Shown here in pieces: positions 18,444-26,512 of a stretch of DNA of 57,077 bases. Below the pieces are notes generated by a model. That model saw only the letters and a program-made list of their open reading frames with translations. It searched no databases and was not told the DNA's origin. The DNA comes from Pseudocolwellia agarivorans (lineage in GTDB: Bacteria; Pseudomonadota; Gammaproteobacteria; Enterobacterales; Alteromonadaceae). The stretch is from contig NZ_MUZU01000018.1 in assembly GCF_002000085.1 (NCBI RefSeq), positions 1-57,077 of the forward strand, read 5' to 3'. Within the stretch, counting starts at the first letter, position 1; each line of letters opens with the position of its first letter. The position numbers and the translations under genes are program-made.

Positions 18444-19163
18444 ATGACAAAGAACACCATTGAATTATTAGATTCTGTAAAACATCGTAATGTAAAAGTT
18501 GATACATCATTAGTTGATGTTCCTCACAACAAAATGAATACAGCAACTGTTATGGTCGTAGAACTTGTAACGCTTGTGCACGAATATCCTATCTTTATCA
18601 CTAAAAACCCTAACACTGGACAGTTCTTATTTAGTGCTTTATTAGGCATAGAATCAGGTGAAAACCTTTATATAAAAGATAATGTTTGGCAGGCAAGATA
18701 CTTACCTTTAGATGTCTTAAGACGCCCATTTCAAGCAATGCTGGCGCAAGAAGATGACTTTTCTGGTGGTCGTATCGCAATTGATATGGCAAATCCTCAG
18801 GTTATTAGTAGCGAAGGAGAACGTTTATTTGATCAACAAGGCGAACCTACCGATTACTTAAAAAGAATACAAACAACTTTTGCGCAACTGATGGGCAGTA
18901 CGGAACAAAATAAAGCGGTTTTAGAGGGCTTATATAAATACAATCTACTCGAATCTATTAACCTCGAGCTTGATTTAGGTGGTCTAAAACCTACAAACAT
19001 GAATGGTTTATACACCATCAATAAAGACAGCTTAGCTAAACTAAGTGGTGAAGCACTTGAGGATTGTCATCAAAAAGGCCTATTGCAAGTGTGTCATTTA
19101 ATAATGAGTTCAGGCACTCATGTTGAAAAACTAATCCGTTGGTCAAAAGAGAAACATTTATAG
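18444..19163 (+). CDS. SapC family protein
   Basis: A 239-residue soluble protein of the SapC family (PF07277), recognised by YPIFITKNPNTGQFLFSALLG near residue 45, the RPFQAML segment and the C-terminal DLGGLKPTNMNGLYTINKD region. The family name comes from a Campylobacter surface-layer locus, but in Alteromonadales and Caulobacter it recurs beside TonB receptors and halogenase-like genes; its function is unknown. The ATG at 18444 is chosen over one at 18411, which would overlap the previous gene by 20 bases; GCGAGA lies upstream. The pair is probably translated from one message. Confidence 0.85.
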   Translation: MTKNTIELLDSVKHRNVKVDTSLVDVPHNKMNTATVMVVELVTLVHEYPIFITKNPNTGQFLFSALLGIESGENLYIKDNVWQARYLPLDVLRRPFQAMLAQEDDFSGGRIAIDMANPQVISSEGERLFDQQGEPTDYLKRIQTTFAQLMGSTEQNKAVLEGLYKYNLLESINLELDLGGLKPTNMNGLYTINKDSLAKLSGEALEDCHQKGLLQVCHLIMSSGTHVEKLIRWSKEKHL

Positions 19164-19181
19164 ATAGATTCTTACTTAAAA

Positions 19182-19215
19182 TAAAAAAGGCTTCGTAACG
19201 CTAATTACGAAGCCT
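19182..19215 (-). terminator. Terminator of the FNT-cyanase operon
   Basis: AGGCTTCGTAA pairs with TTACGAAGCCT (19188-19198 and 19205-19215). On the minus strand the stem is followed by TTTTTT, so it ends the FNT transcript. On the plus strand no T run follows, so it is weaker for the SapC gene. Confidence 0.85.
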
Positions 19216-19252
19216 AACATTGTATATTTCAACAATCTAAAATGTTATTCGT

Positions 19253-20065
19253 TTACGAAATTTTACGCTCAGGCGACGTTCTAACATGCGTTAAATAAAG
19301 GGGTAAACCTACTAACAACAAGCCACCCGCTAAATTACCTAAAACTGTAGGAATTTCATTCCACAGTAAGTAATCGTAAACGGTAAAGTCACCACCCATG
19401 ATCATAGAAAACGGGAATAAAAACATATTTACAATAGAATGCTCAAAACCCATGAAGAAGAACAACATAACCGGCATCCACATAGCCGCCATTTTAGCCC
19501 CAGCAGAAGTTGAAATCATCGCACCCACCACGCCCATAGACACCATCCAGTTACACAACATACCGCGAATAAAAATAGTTAACCAACCACCAATACCGTG
19601 CTCTTGATAGCCTAAGGTTCTCGACTCACCAATTGAAGCGACTTTAGCGGCAATAGCACCACCATCAGCCGAATAACCATAGGTTAAAATAAACGACATA
19701 AAGAAAGCGGTGGTCATTGCGCCGGCAAAGTTACCGACAAAGACTAAGCCCCAATTACGCATAACACCACCAACGGTAACGCCTGGTCGTTTATCAAGTA
19801 GCGCTAAAGGCACTAACGTAAATACCCCGGTGAGTAAATCAAACTTCATTAGGTACAACATAATAAAGCCAACAGGGAATAAACAAGCGCCTAAAATAGG
19901 GCTGCCAGTTTTAGTTGCTACGGTAATCGCAAAAATAGCGGCTAAGCCAAGAATAGCGCCAGCCATAAAGGCACGAATAATAGTATCTTTAGTCGACATG
20001 TAAACTTTTTGTTCACCGGCATCGACCATTTTGGTTACGAATTCACTGGGTTCAATATAAGCCAT
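19253..20065 (-). CDS. Formate/nitrite transporter (FNT) family channel, candidate cyanate transporter
   Basis: A 270-residue inner-membrane protein with about six helices and two broken half-helices, the FNT fold (pentameric channels for formate, nitrite or hydrosulfide). Family phrases include LGACLFPVGFIMLYLMKFDLLTG in helix 2 and GFEHSIVNMF near residue 210, where the conserved pore His sits. It lies 37 bases after the cyanase gene on the same strand, in one operon under a sigma-54 promoter. That context suggests transport of cyanate, or of a related monovalent anion, or bicarbonate. The family assignment is firm; the substrate is inference. The usual cyanate porter families (CynX, CynABD) are not seen here. 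Confidence 0.88.
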   Translation of the reverse strand: MAYIEPSEFVTKMVDAGEQKVYMSTKDTIIRAFMAGAILGLAAIFAITVATKTGSPILGACLFPVGFIMLYLMKFDLLTGVFTLVPLALLDKRPGVTVGGVMRNWGLVFVGNFAGAMTTAFFMSFILTYGYSADGGAIAAKVASIGESRTLGYQEHGIGGWLTIFIRGMLCNWMVSMGVVGAMISTSAGAKMAAMWMPVMLFFFMGFEHSIVNMFLFPFSMIMGGDFTVYDYLLWNEIPTVLGNLAGGLLLVGLPLYLTHVRTSPERKIS

Positions 20066-20102
20066 GATTATTTCTCACTTAATTTAGTTTTATTATTAAT
20101 GG

Positions 20103-20552
20103 TTAGTAAGTTTTGTAAGGTAAAAACTTCCCGCTTAAGAGAATTTGAACCCTATCGCCGTTCTCGTTAGGTTCACGCTTTAAGTCCATATTAAAATCGA
20201 TGGCACTCATGATGCCGTCGCCAAATTCTTCATGAATAAGTTCTTTAAATGTAGTGCCGTATACGCTAATTAATTCGTAAAAACGGTAAATAAGTGGGTC
20301 TGTGGGTACTGCTGTTGGTAATGAACCTTTATAAGGAACTACTTGCAGTTGAATGATGGCGTCTTCAGGTAGGTCGAGCACGGCGCCTATTTTTTCAGCT
20401 TGCTCCGCTGTTAATGTCATCTGGCCTAGCAAAGCGGCTGTTGTCCATTCTTTACTTAAACCAATTACTTCTGCTAATTCTCCCCACGAAACTTTTTTAT
20501 AAAGTTTTTGAGTCACAATTAATTCGGTTACTTCGTTGCGTGTCATCGTCAT
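20103..20552 (-). CDS. cynS: Cyanate hydratase (cyanase)
   Basis: A 149-residue enzyme of normal length. It turns cyanate and bicarbonate into ammonia and CO2 (via carbamate), providing detoxification and nitrogen. An N-terminal helix-turn-helix-like bundle (KKVSWGELAEVIGLSKEW) is followed by the catalytic domain with PLIYRFYELISVYG (catalytic Arg and Glu) and FGDGIMSAIDF (catalytic Ser), all retained; it should form the usual decamer. GAGGAA lies 5 bases before the ATG. It heads an operon with the FNT channel, 37 bases apart, and sits behind a sigma-54 promoter facing a divergent activator. Confidence 0.96.
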   Translation of the reverse strand: MTMTRNEVTELIVTQKLYKKVSWGELAEVIGLSKEWTTAALLGQMTLTAEQAEKIGAVLDLPEDAIIQLQVVPYKGSLPTAVPTDPLIYRFYELISVYGTTFKELIHEEFGDGIMSAIDFNMDLKREPNENGDRVQILLSGKFLPYKTY

Positions 20553-20701
20553 GGTATTTCCTCGCTAAGTTTAAAATATGGGGTGTTTGAATGTTTACCT
20601 AGGTGCTTTATTGATGCGTTGCACTTATTTAGAGCAAAAGCTTTTAAATGTTCTTACCTTGGCTGATTTTTTCAAACATAAAACAAACCGTAACCTGATA
20701 T

Positions 20702-20717
20702 AGCGATAACTGTGCCA
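20702..20717 (-). promoter_or_regulatory. Sigma-54 (-24/-12) promoter for cynS-FNT
   Basis: On the minus strand the sequence TGGCACAGTTATCGCT matches the sigma-54 consensus TGGCAC-N5-TTGCW at all positions except one (TC for TT). The invariant GG and GC are correctly spaced. Transcription would start about 12 bases downstream (near 20690), giving a leader of about 140 nt before cynS. The divergent gene is a sigma-54 activator. Confidence 0.8.
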
Positions 20718-20781
20718 TAGCTTTAATTTTTATATTTATTTGATTGTTAAGGGAAAAATTAAAATTCATTAATTCTAAAGT

Positions 20782-20836
20782 CAACGATATTTCGTTGTTA
20801 ACGATTTTTCGTGGTTCATGTAACGATAATTCGTTG
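20782..20836. promoter_or_regulatory. Triple palindrome: likely enhancer sites of the sigma-54 activator
   Basis: Three copies of AACGA-N4-TCGTT follow each other: CAACGATATTTCGTTG (20782-20797, perfect), AACGATTTTTCGTGG (20800-20814, imperfect) and AACGATAATTCGTT (20822-20835, perfect). They lie 65-120 bp upstream of the -24 element and end 54 bp before the activator's start codon, the standard place for upstream activating sites. They may also control the activator itself. Confidence 0.7.
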
Positions 20837-20889
20837 TTTGGCCTAACAATTGTATGAAGCAATATGAGGCAACATTTTAGGATAAGAAA

Positions 20890-22740
20890 ATGCAGAATAA
20901 TTTGTTTAACAACGCACCCACAGCCATGTTGTTAATAGACCCAACTAATAACCAAATTTTGCAAGCCAATAGCAAAGCAAAAAAGTTATTTGCGTTAAAG
21001 GAGGCTGATTTAGCAAACTACAAAGTCACGCAATTTTTTCATGAATGTTTAGAGCAACTGATACATTTTACTCAGCAGGTACTTATTCAAAAAGATGCAT
21101 GGTCGAGCGATTTAAGCATTAAAGTGAATAGTGAGATTATCCATTTAGAAATCAACGCAACGCAGGTTGAAGAACATATATTAATGAGTTGCCAAAAAAG
21201 TGTAGAAAGCTTTGCTCGTTATCATCAAGCTATTGTTGAATCTAATTACCAATCAGGTTTAGCGCATTGGCGTAAAAACGAAACCGCTTTTGAAGAAATA
21301 GAACGACAAAATCAACTCTTATTAACCGCGGTAGGCGATGGTATTTACGGTGTTGACGATCAAGGTAATACAACCTTTGTAAACCTAGCGGCAGAAAAAA
21401 TAACGGGATGGAAAAGAGAAGATATTATTGGTAAAAAAATGCATGAAGTGATGCACCATACTTATCCCGACGGAAGCCATTACCATGCGCACGATTGTCC
21501 TATTTACGCGGCATTTAACGATGGTGAAATACATAGCGTTGATAACGAAGTGTTTTGGTCAAAAGAAGGGAAGCCTATTCCTGTAGAATACACCAGCACG
21601 CCAGTAACCGAGCACGGCATATTAATTGGTGCGGTGGTAATTTTTAGAGATATTACCGAGCGTAAACGTATTCAACAAAAACTACTTAATGCTATGGAAG
21701 AAGTTGACTCATTAAAGCGTCGACTAGAAATGGAAAATGCCTATTTATTAGAAGAGCTAAATGCCGATTTTAATCATCACCAAATTATTGGGCAAAGTGC
21801 TCAAGTGCAGCACATGGTACAACAAATTGAATTAGTTGCACCAACCAATGCGAATGTACTTATTATAGGCGAGTCGGGGACAGGTAAAGAACTTATTGCT
21901 AGAGCAATACATGAAGTAAGCGAACGAAAAGCACGGCCACTTATTCGTGTTAACTGCGCGGCTATTCCCGCTGAATTATTTGAAAGTGAATTTTTTGGCC
22001 ATGTAAAAGGAGCCTTTTCAGGCGCAATATCTGATCGAATAGGACGTTTTGAACTAGCAGACGGAGCCACGATATTTTTAGATGAAGTGGGCGAAATACC
22101 GATCCAGTTACAAGGTAAATTACTGCGAGTATTGCAAGAACAACAATACGAAAGAGTTGGCGACTCTCGTACAAGAAATGTTGATGTTCGGGTTATTTCT
22201 GCCACCAATCAAGACTTAAGAGCCCTGATAAAAGAAAACAAATTTAGAGAAGATTTATACTATCGGCTGAATGTATTTCCTATTCAATCCCCAGCGTTGC
22301 GTGATCGTATCGACGACTTACCGCTACTCGTTAAACATTTTATTAATAAGGTGTGCCGACGTATTAATAAACCACAACCTAAAGTCTCATTAGCGCAAAT
22401 GCAGTTGTTAGAACAATACACTTGGCCGGGCAATATACGCGAGTTAGAAAATATAATTGAACGACAAATAATTTTAGCTAAAGGCGATAAAATTACCTTC
22501 GATATTTTAGCTAAGCAAACTAACAATATTCAGGTGCCATCAAAAACAGTAGCGCCATCAGAACTCATGAGCGCAACACAACATAAAGCATTAGAAAAAA
22601 GTAATATTGAAAAAGCGTTACAGCACTGCAAAGGCAAAATTTATGGTAATGACGGCGCGGCAGAATTACTTGGTTTAAAACCAACAACGCTCGCTTCTAA
22701 AATTAAGAAGTATGAGATCAGTCGACATAGATTTATGTAA
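20890..22740 (+). CDS. Sigma-54-dependent activator with two PAS domains
   Basis: A 616-residue regulator. Residues 1-75 form a PAS-like domain (NAPTAMLLIDPTNNQILQAN); a second PAS spans about 140-260 (GDGIYGVDDQGNTTFVN, with a His/Cys-rich turn HYHAHDCPIY). A short coiled coil leads to the AAA+ domain: Walker A GESGTGKE near 326, GAFSGA near 373 (the sigma-54-contacting loop, normally GAFTGA), Walker B ATIFLDEVGEI and the R-finger region. A Fis-type helix-turn-helix ends the protein. It is divergent from cynS-FNT, whose promoter is of the sigma-54 type. The PAS domains imply a small-molecule or redox signal; which one is unknown. Confidence 0.93.
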   Translation: MQNNLFNNAPTAMLLIDPTNNQILQANSKAKKLFALKEADLANYKVTQFFHECLEQLIHFTQQVLIQKDAWSSDLSIKVNSEIIHLEINATQVEEHILMSCQKSVESFARYHQAIVESNYQSGLAHWRKNETAFEEIERQNQLLLTAVGDGIYGVDDQGNTTFVNLAAEKITGWKREDIIGKKMHEVMHHTYPDGSHYHAHDCPIYAAFNDGEIHSVDNEVFWSKEGKPIPVEYTSTPVTEHGILIGAVVIFRDITERKRIQQKLLNAMEEVDSLKRRLEMENAYLLEELNADFNHHQIIGQSAQVQHMVQQIELVAPTNANVLIIGESGTGKELIARAIHEVSERKARPLIRVNCAAIPAELFESEFFGHVKGAFSGAISDRIGRFELADGATIFLDEVGEIPIQLQGKLLRVLQEQQYERVGDSRTRNVDVRVISATNQDLRALIKENKFREDLYYRLNVFPIQSPALRDRIDDLPLLVKHFINKVCRRINKPQPKVSLAQMQLLEQYTWPGNIRELENIIERQIILAKGDKITFDILAKQTNNIQVPSKTVAPSELMSATQHKALEKSNIEKALQHCKGKIYGNDGAAELLGLKPTTLASKIKKYEISRHRFM

Positions 22741-22865
22741 ATATTACAAAAAACAATAAATAAAGGTGGTAGAATTTTTATATTATCATTACTTATCAGT
22801 GGTTTATCGTGTGGTCTGGTATTTGCAGCTTATTGAATATCGATTCTTAATAAAGGAACATATTC

Positions 22866-24509
22866 ATGGCTATTCATTTTTATTATATTGCCTTAACGCT
22901 AATTTTTGCTGTATTGGGTTACTACAGCGCATTTTTCATCTCGTTTATTTTTTATTGGGCAAGTGCTTCGTTTTTTCTTATCTCAACCGCTTATTTAATA
23001 AAGCAGCCTAAAATTTTTAGAAAAAACAACGATGGAAGAATTCCTCTCTATATCAATATTCTATTATGGCCTTTTATTTCAGGGGTTTATGTTTATAACG
23101 CGGTTGCAAGACGCTTAGATAAAACCGATAAAATGCACAAAATAGATAAAGGTTTATACGTTGCTACTCGGTTAAACACGCAAGACTTTACCTCAGCTAA
23201 TATCACCAATATTCATGCGATTGTAGACATGACCGCCGAGTTTAGTGCTTTAGATTGGGGGGCTTCAGCATTAGCGCTAGACTACTTAAATGTGCCAACG
23301 CTTGATCATCAAACACCTGATCTTGAATCGTTAAGAGAAAGTGTTACATGGATCAATAACCATATTAAGCAAGGGCATAACGTTGTTGTACATTGTGCTT
23401 TAGGAAGAGGGCGGTCGGTATTTGTTGCAGCTGCTTATTTGTTAGTTAAATATCCTAAGCTAACGGTAAGAGAAGTGTTAGAAAAAATAACCCAAGTACG
23501 CACACAAGCAGGACTAAACCCCTCACAGCTCAAGCAGTTAGTAAAGTACCGTGAAAATGATGAAATAGAAATCTACCCTAACGCATGGTTAATTGTGAAC
23601 CCTGCTGCAGGCGGCGGAAAATGGAAGAAAAACCAAGATAAGGTTATCAATCAGCTTTATAAACATTTCTTATTAACCATTAAAGAAACCACGTTAGAGC
23701 TGTCGGCTAAACAATTAACCCAACAAGCACTATCAAACAACATTAAAACGGTTATTGCGGCCGGTGGCGACGGCACATTAAGAGAAGTTGCGGAGCAAGT
23801 AGTGAATAAACCTATTAATTTTGGCTTTTTGCCGATGGGAACAGCCAATGCGTTAGCTCATAATTTATATGGTCATCTTTCTAAAATTAACCCTGTAGAG
23901 CTAGCGTTATCGCATTTATGTAGTAAGCAAACCATTAAAATAGATACCGCAATCTGTAATGAAAAAACCGTATTGCTATTAGCTGGCATTGGTTTAGAAC
24001 ACGACATGATCAATTATGCAGACAGAGGTGTAAAAGACGACTTAGGGCAATTTGCTTATTTAAGTGGTTTTTGGAAAGCCTATACACAAGGAAAAACGCA
24101 TAAGCTTAGCGTTGCATTTGATAATAACTCTTTTGAGGATATTGATACCACGAGCTTTATTGTGGCGAATGCTGCCCCTTTTACGAGTTTGCTTGCTCAA
24201 GGTAATGGCACGCCTAACTGCCAAGACGGTTTTCTTGATGTTACTTGGATTAACACAATAGAAAACGGTAGCAATAAACTGATGGGGTTGGGCGAACTTA
24301 TTTCAGCAGGCTTAAATATAAATAGCTCCAGTAACGCTAATCGTGAATTAACGTCTGTAGATCAAAACATACAAACTCAACGAGTTAAGAAAGTTACCAT
24401 TAAAAGCGACGAGTTGATTAACTACGTGATTGACGGTGAATTATTTAATAGCGAAGAACTGGTTATTAACATTAATCCTAATGCCTTAACCACGTTTTTA
24501 AAACAGTAA
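22866..24509 (+). CDS. Dual-specificity phosphatase fused to a diacylglycerol-kinase-type lipid kinase
   Basis: A 547-residue membrane-associated fusion. Residues 1-75 hold two or three hydrophobic helices. A phosphatase domain follows, with the catalytic loop VVVHCALGRGRSV near 175 (HCxxGxxR; Cys nucleophile and Arg). From about residue 235 comes a DAGK catalytic domain: WLIVNPAAGGGKW, the ATP-binding GGDGTLREVAE near 299, and GFLPMGTANALAHNL. Such kinases phosphorylate diacylglycerol or related lipids; the phosphatase may act on a phospholipid or on protein. Family fusions of this order are known in gammaproteobacteria, without firm function. AAGGA lies before the ATG. An MscS-family channel gene follows. 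Confidence 0.88.
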   Translation: MAIHFYYIALTLIFAVLGYYSAFFISFIFYWASASFFLISTAYLIKQPKIFRKNNDGRIPLYINILLWPFISGVYVYNAVARRLDKTDKMHKIDKGLYVATRLNTQDFTSANITNIHAIVDMTAEFSALDWGASALALDYLNVPTLDHQTPDLESLRESVTWINNHIKQGHNVVVHCALGRGRSVFVAAAYLLVKYPKLTVREVLEKITQVRTQAGLNPSQLKQLVKYRENDEIEIYPNAWLIVNPAAGGGKWKKNQDKVINQLYKHFLLTIKETTLELSAKQLTQQALSNNIKTVIAAGGDGTLREVAEQVVNKPINFGFLPMGTANALAHNLYGHLSKINPVELALSHLCSKQTIKIDTAICNEKTVLLLAGIGLEHDMINYADRGVKDDLGQFAYLSGFWKAYTQGKTHKLSVAFDNNSFEDIDTTSFIVANAAPFTSLLAQGNGTPNCQDGFLDVTWINTIENGSNKLMGLGELISAGLNINSSSNANRELTSVDQNIQTQRVKKVTIKSDELINYVIDGELFNSEELVININPNALTTFLKQ

Positions 24510-24676
24510 TAGTATGAACTTATCATAATGAATAACTAACAATTTATTTTGTAAAATTTACTCTATAGGGATATAAAGATAGTTTGAAATAAAATAAATT
24601 ACTTATACATCAATAGTCTATGTTTAGGCGTAAATGTTGCAACATCCATAATATTATTTTGATCGTAGAGGTAACT

Positions 24677-25615
24677 ATGGATTTATTAAATATGGAGCTA
24701 TTGAATGTCGATAAATATTGGGAGCTTATTGGAAGCAAACTCAGCCGCTGGTTAGAAACAGGCGTACAACACATACCTAACTTAATTGTTGCGCTTGTTT
24801 TTATTATCTTCTTTTCTTTCTTTGTACGTATAGCGGGCAAGGTTATACGTAATGTTTTAAGGCGTACATTCGATTCTCGACAAATAGCTGATTTATTATC
24901 CGCTATTATAAAAAGCTGTTTAATCATGCTGGGTATCTTTATTTGCTTAGACTTTATCGGCTTAAAAGGTACCGTAACCTCGTTACTTGCTGGTGCCGGT
25001 ATTATTGGTCTTGCTATCGGTTTTGCCTTTCAAGATATGACCGAAAACCTTATTGCTGGCATTGTAATGGGTATCAGAAAACCCTTTAAAATGGGCGATG
25101 TTATTGAAGCCAATGGTGTATTTGGTAGCGTTCAAACCATTAATTTAAGAAACACACTGGTTGAAACTTTTTCGGGTCAAATCGAAGTTATCCCTAACAA
25201 AATACTATTTCGTAATATTTTAACTAACTTTACTATTTTGGGTATACGTAAGGTAGAAGTACCCGTATCTATATCTTATGCCGATGACCCTGATGAAGCG
25301 GCTAATGTTATTGTTAGCGCATTAAATAAATGTGATTTTGTTATTAGAAAAAATGAAACCGCTGTTTTCGCTGAAAGCTTTGGCGACAGCGCGATTAATC
25401 TGTTAGTTTGGTTCTGGATAGATTACCCCGGCGAACCAGGCTATATGGCGGCTAGGCACGGTGCTATCTCTAGTATTAAAAAATCATTAGAAACAGCTGA
25501 TATCTTAATTCCATTTCCTATTCGAACACTCGATTTTGGTGCTAAAGGCGGTAAAGAGCTAAGCACAGTATTAACCGAACAGTTTCACACAAAAAATCAA
25601 AAAAGCGAATCTTAA
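24677..25615 (+). CDS. MscS-family mechanosensitive ion channel
   Basis: A 312-residue inner-membrane protein from the ATG at 24677, with AGAGG upstream; an earlier in-frame ATG at 24620 is judged too far 5'. Three membrane helices: about NLIVALVFIIFFSFFVRI, the ADLLSAIIKSCLIMLGIFICLDFIGL helix and the pore-lining helix VTSLLAGAGIIGLAIGFAFQDM with its Gly/Ala pattern. The beta domain follows (PFKMGDVIEANGVFGSVQTINLR, ETFSGQIEVIPNK). MscS channels open under membrane tension to release solutes. Length is typical. Surrounded by lipid and outer-membrane genes. Confidence 0.93.
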   Translation: MDLLNMELLNVDKYWELIGSKLSRWLETGVQHIPNLIVALVFIIFFSFFVRIAGKVIRNVLRRTFDSRQIADLLSAIIKSCLIMLGIFICLDFIGLKGTVTSLLAGAGIIGLAIGFAFQDMTENLIAGIVMGIRKPFKMGDVIEANGVFGSVQTINLRNTLVETFSGQIEVIPNKILFRNILTNFTILGIRKVEVPVSISYADDPDEAANVIVSALNKCDFVIRKNETAVFAESFGDSAINLLVWFWIDYPGEPGYMAARHGAISSIKKSLETADILIPFPIRTLDFGAKGGKELSTVLTEQFHTKNQKSES

Positions 25616-25645
25616 TCATAATTTCTACATAACTAAGGGGGCAAC

Positions 25646-26512
25646 ATGTTAAAAGCTCACAAGAATAATGTTTGTGGTGATGTTTACGTAAAACTTATAT
25701 ACGTAGGTATGTTGTTTTGTTTTTTACTGTTAACCGCATGCTCATCAACCGAATCGATAAAACATAAAAAAAACGTAGCTGTAACTCATAGTGTTCAAAC
25801 GGCTGAAGTGCAAAAAGGGCCGTACGAAACTGAGGTGATGAATCAACCCAGCGTTGTCAGTTACACAGCTCCTGAAGATCCGTTAAGGTTTATTAACGAA
25901 CCTATTTTTTCGTTTAACAACGCGGCGTACGAATATGTGCTCAGCCCGATAGCTGCGGGTTATGAAAAAATAATGCCTGAAGTGATTGATCAAGCCATTA
26001 CTAATTTTTTCTACAATCTGCGCGAACCTCTTTACGCCTTAAATCACTTATTGCAGGGTAACTTTGCAGAAAGTTGGGAAAGCATAAAGCGTATCGTTAT
26101 TAATAGCACGGTAGGTCTTGCAGGGCTATTTGATGCAGCCGACGACTTAATGGACATAGAAAGAAACAAAACAACCTTTGGTAATACGTTGCAATCTTAC
26201 GGTGTGGGTTATGGTGCTTATATTGTTTTACCTTTACTTGGGCCGTCAGACTTTAGAGACACAGGTTCATTAACATTCAATTATTTTACTCATCCATTAA
26301 ATTTTATTAATGATGAAAGTGCCGCTCAGCAATTATTAATAGTTGATGGTGTGCACGAGCAAGTTCCGGTGTTGTCAAATTATCCGAAGGTACTTGAAAA
26401 CGTTGATAACCGCTATGAATTTGTTCGCAATTTATATATGCAAAACGTGCAACGTGATGGACAAGAAATACGTAAAGAAGCCTTTAGCGTAAACAATAAA
26501 GGTGGCAAGTAA
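25646..26512 (+). CDS. MlaA family lipoprotein (phospholipid removal from the outer membrane)
   Basis: A 288-residue lipoprotein: signal peptide with lipobox LLTACS, then MlaA family phrases DPLRFINEPIFSFNNAAY, FFYNLREPLYALNHLLQG, RIVINSTVGLAGLFD, TFGNTLQSYGVGYGAYIVLPLLGPS and RDTGSL. MlaA forms an outer-membrane ring that removes surface phospholipids and hands them to MlaC. The other Mla genes are absent from this window. Its stop codon overlaps the start of the MMPL/RND gene by one base (TAATG), so the two are co-translated, suggesting that this MlaA works with that transporter. An AAGGGGG site precedes the ATG. Confidence 0.92.
   Translation: MLKAHKNNVCGDVYVKLIYVGMLFCFLLLTACSSTESIKHKKNVAVTHSVQTAEVQKGPYETEVMNQPSVVSYTAPEDPLRFINEPIFSFNNAAYEYVLSPIAAGYEKIMPEVIDQAITNFFYNLREPLYALNHLLQGNFAESWESIKRIVINSTVGLAGLFDAADDLMDIERNKTTFGNTLQSYGVGYGAYIVLPLLGPSDFRDTGSLTFNYFTHPLNFINDESAAQQLLIVDGVHEQVPVLSNYPKVLENVDNRYEFVRNLYMQNVQRDGQEIRKEAFSVNNKGGK

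Noticed and set aside
18444-19163. S-layer role for the SapC protein
   Set aside because: The name derives from Campylobacter; nothing here codes for an S-layer and the context is a TonB receptor locus.
22766-23011. 81-codon frame before the phosphatase-kinase fusion
   Set aside because: It overlaps the true start of the fusion gene in another frame, has no ribosome site and no family match; treated as a shadow.
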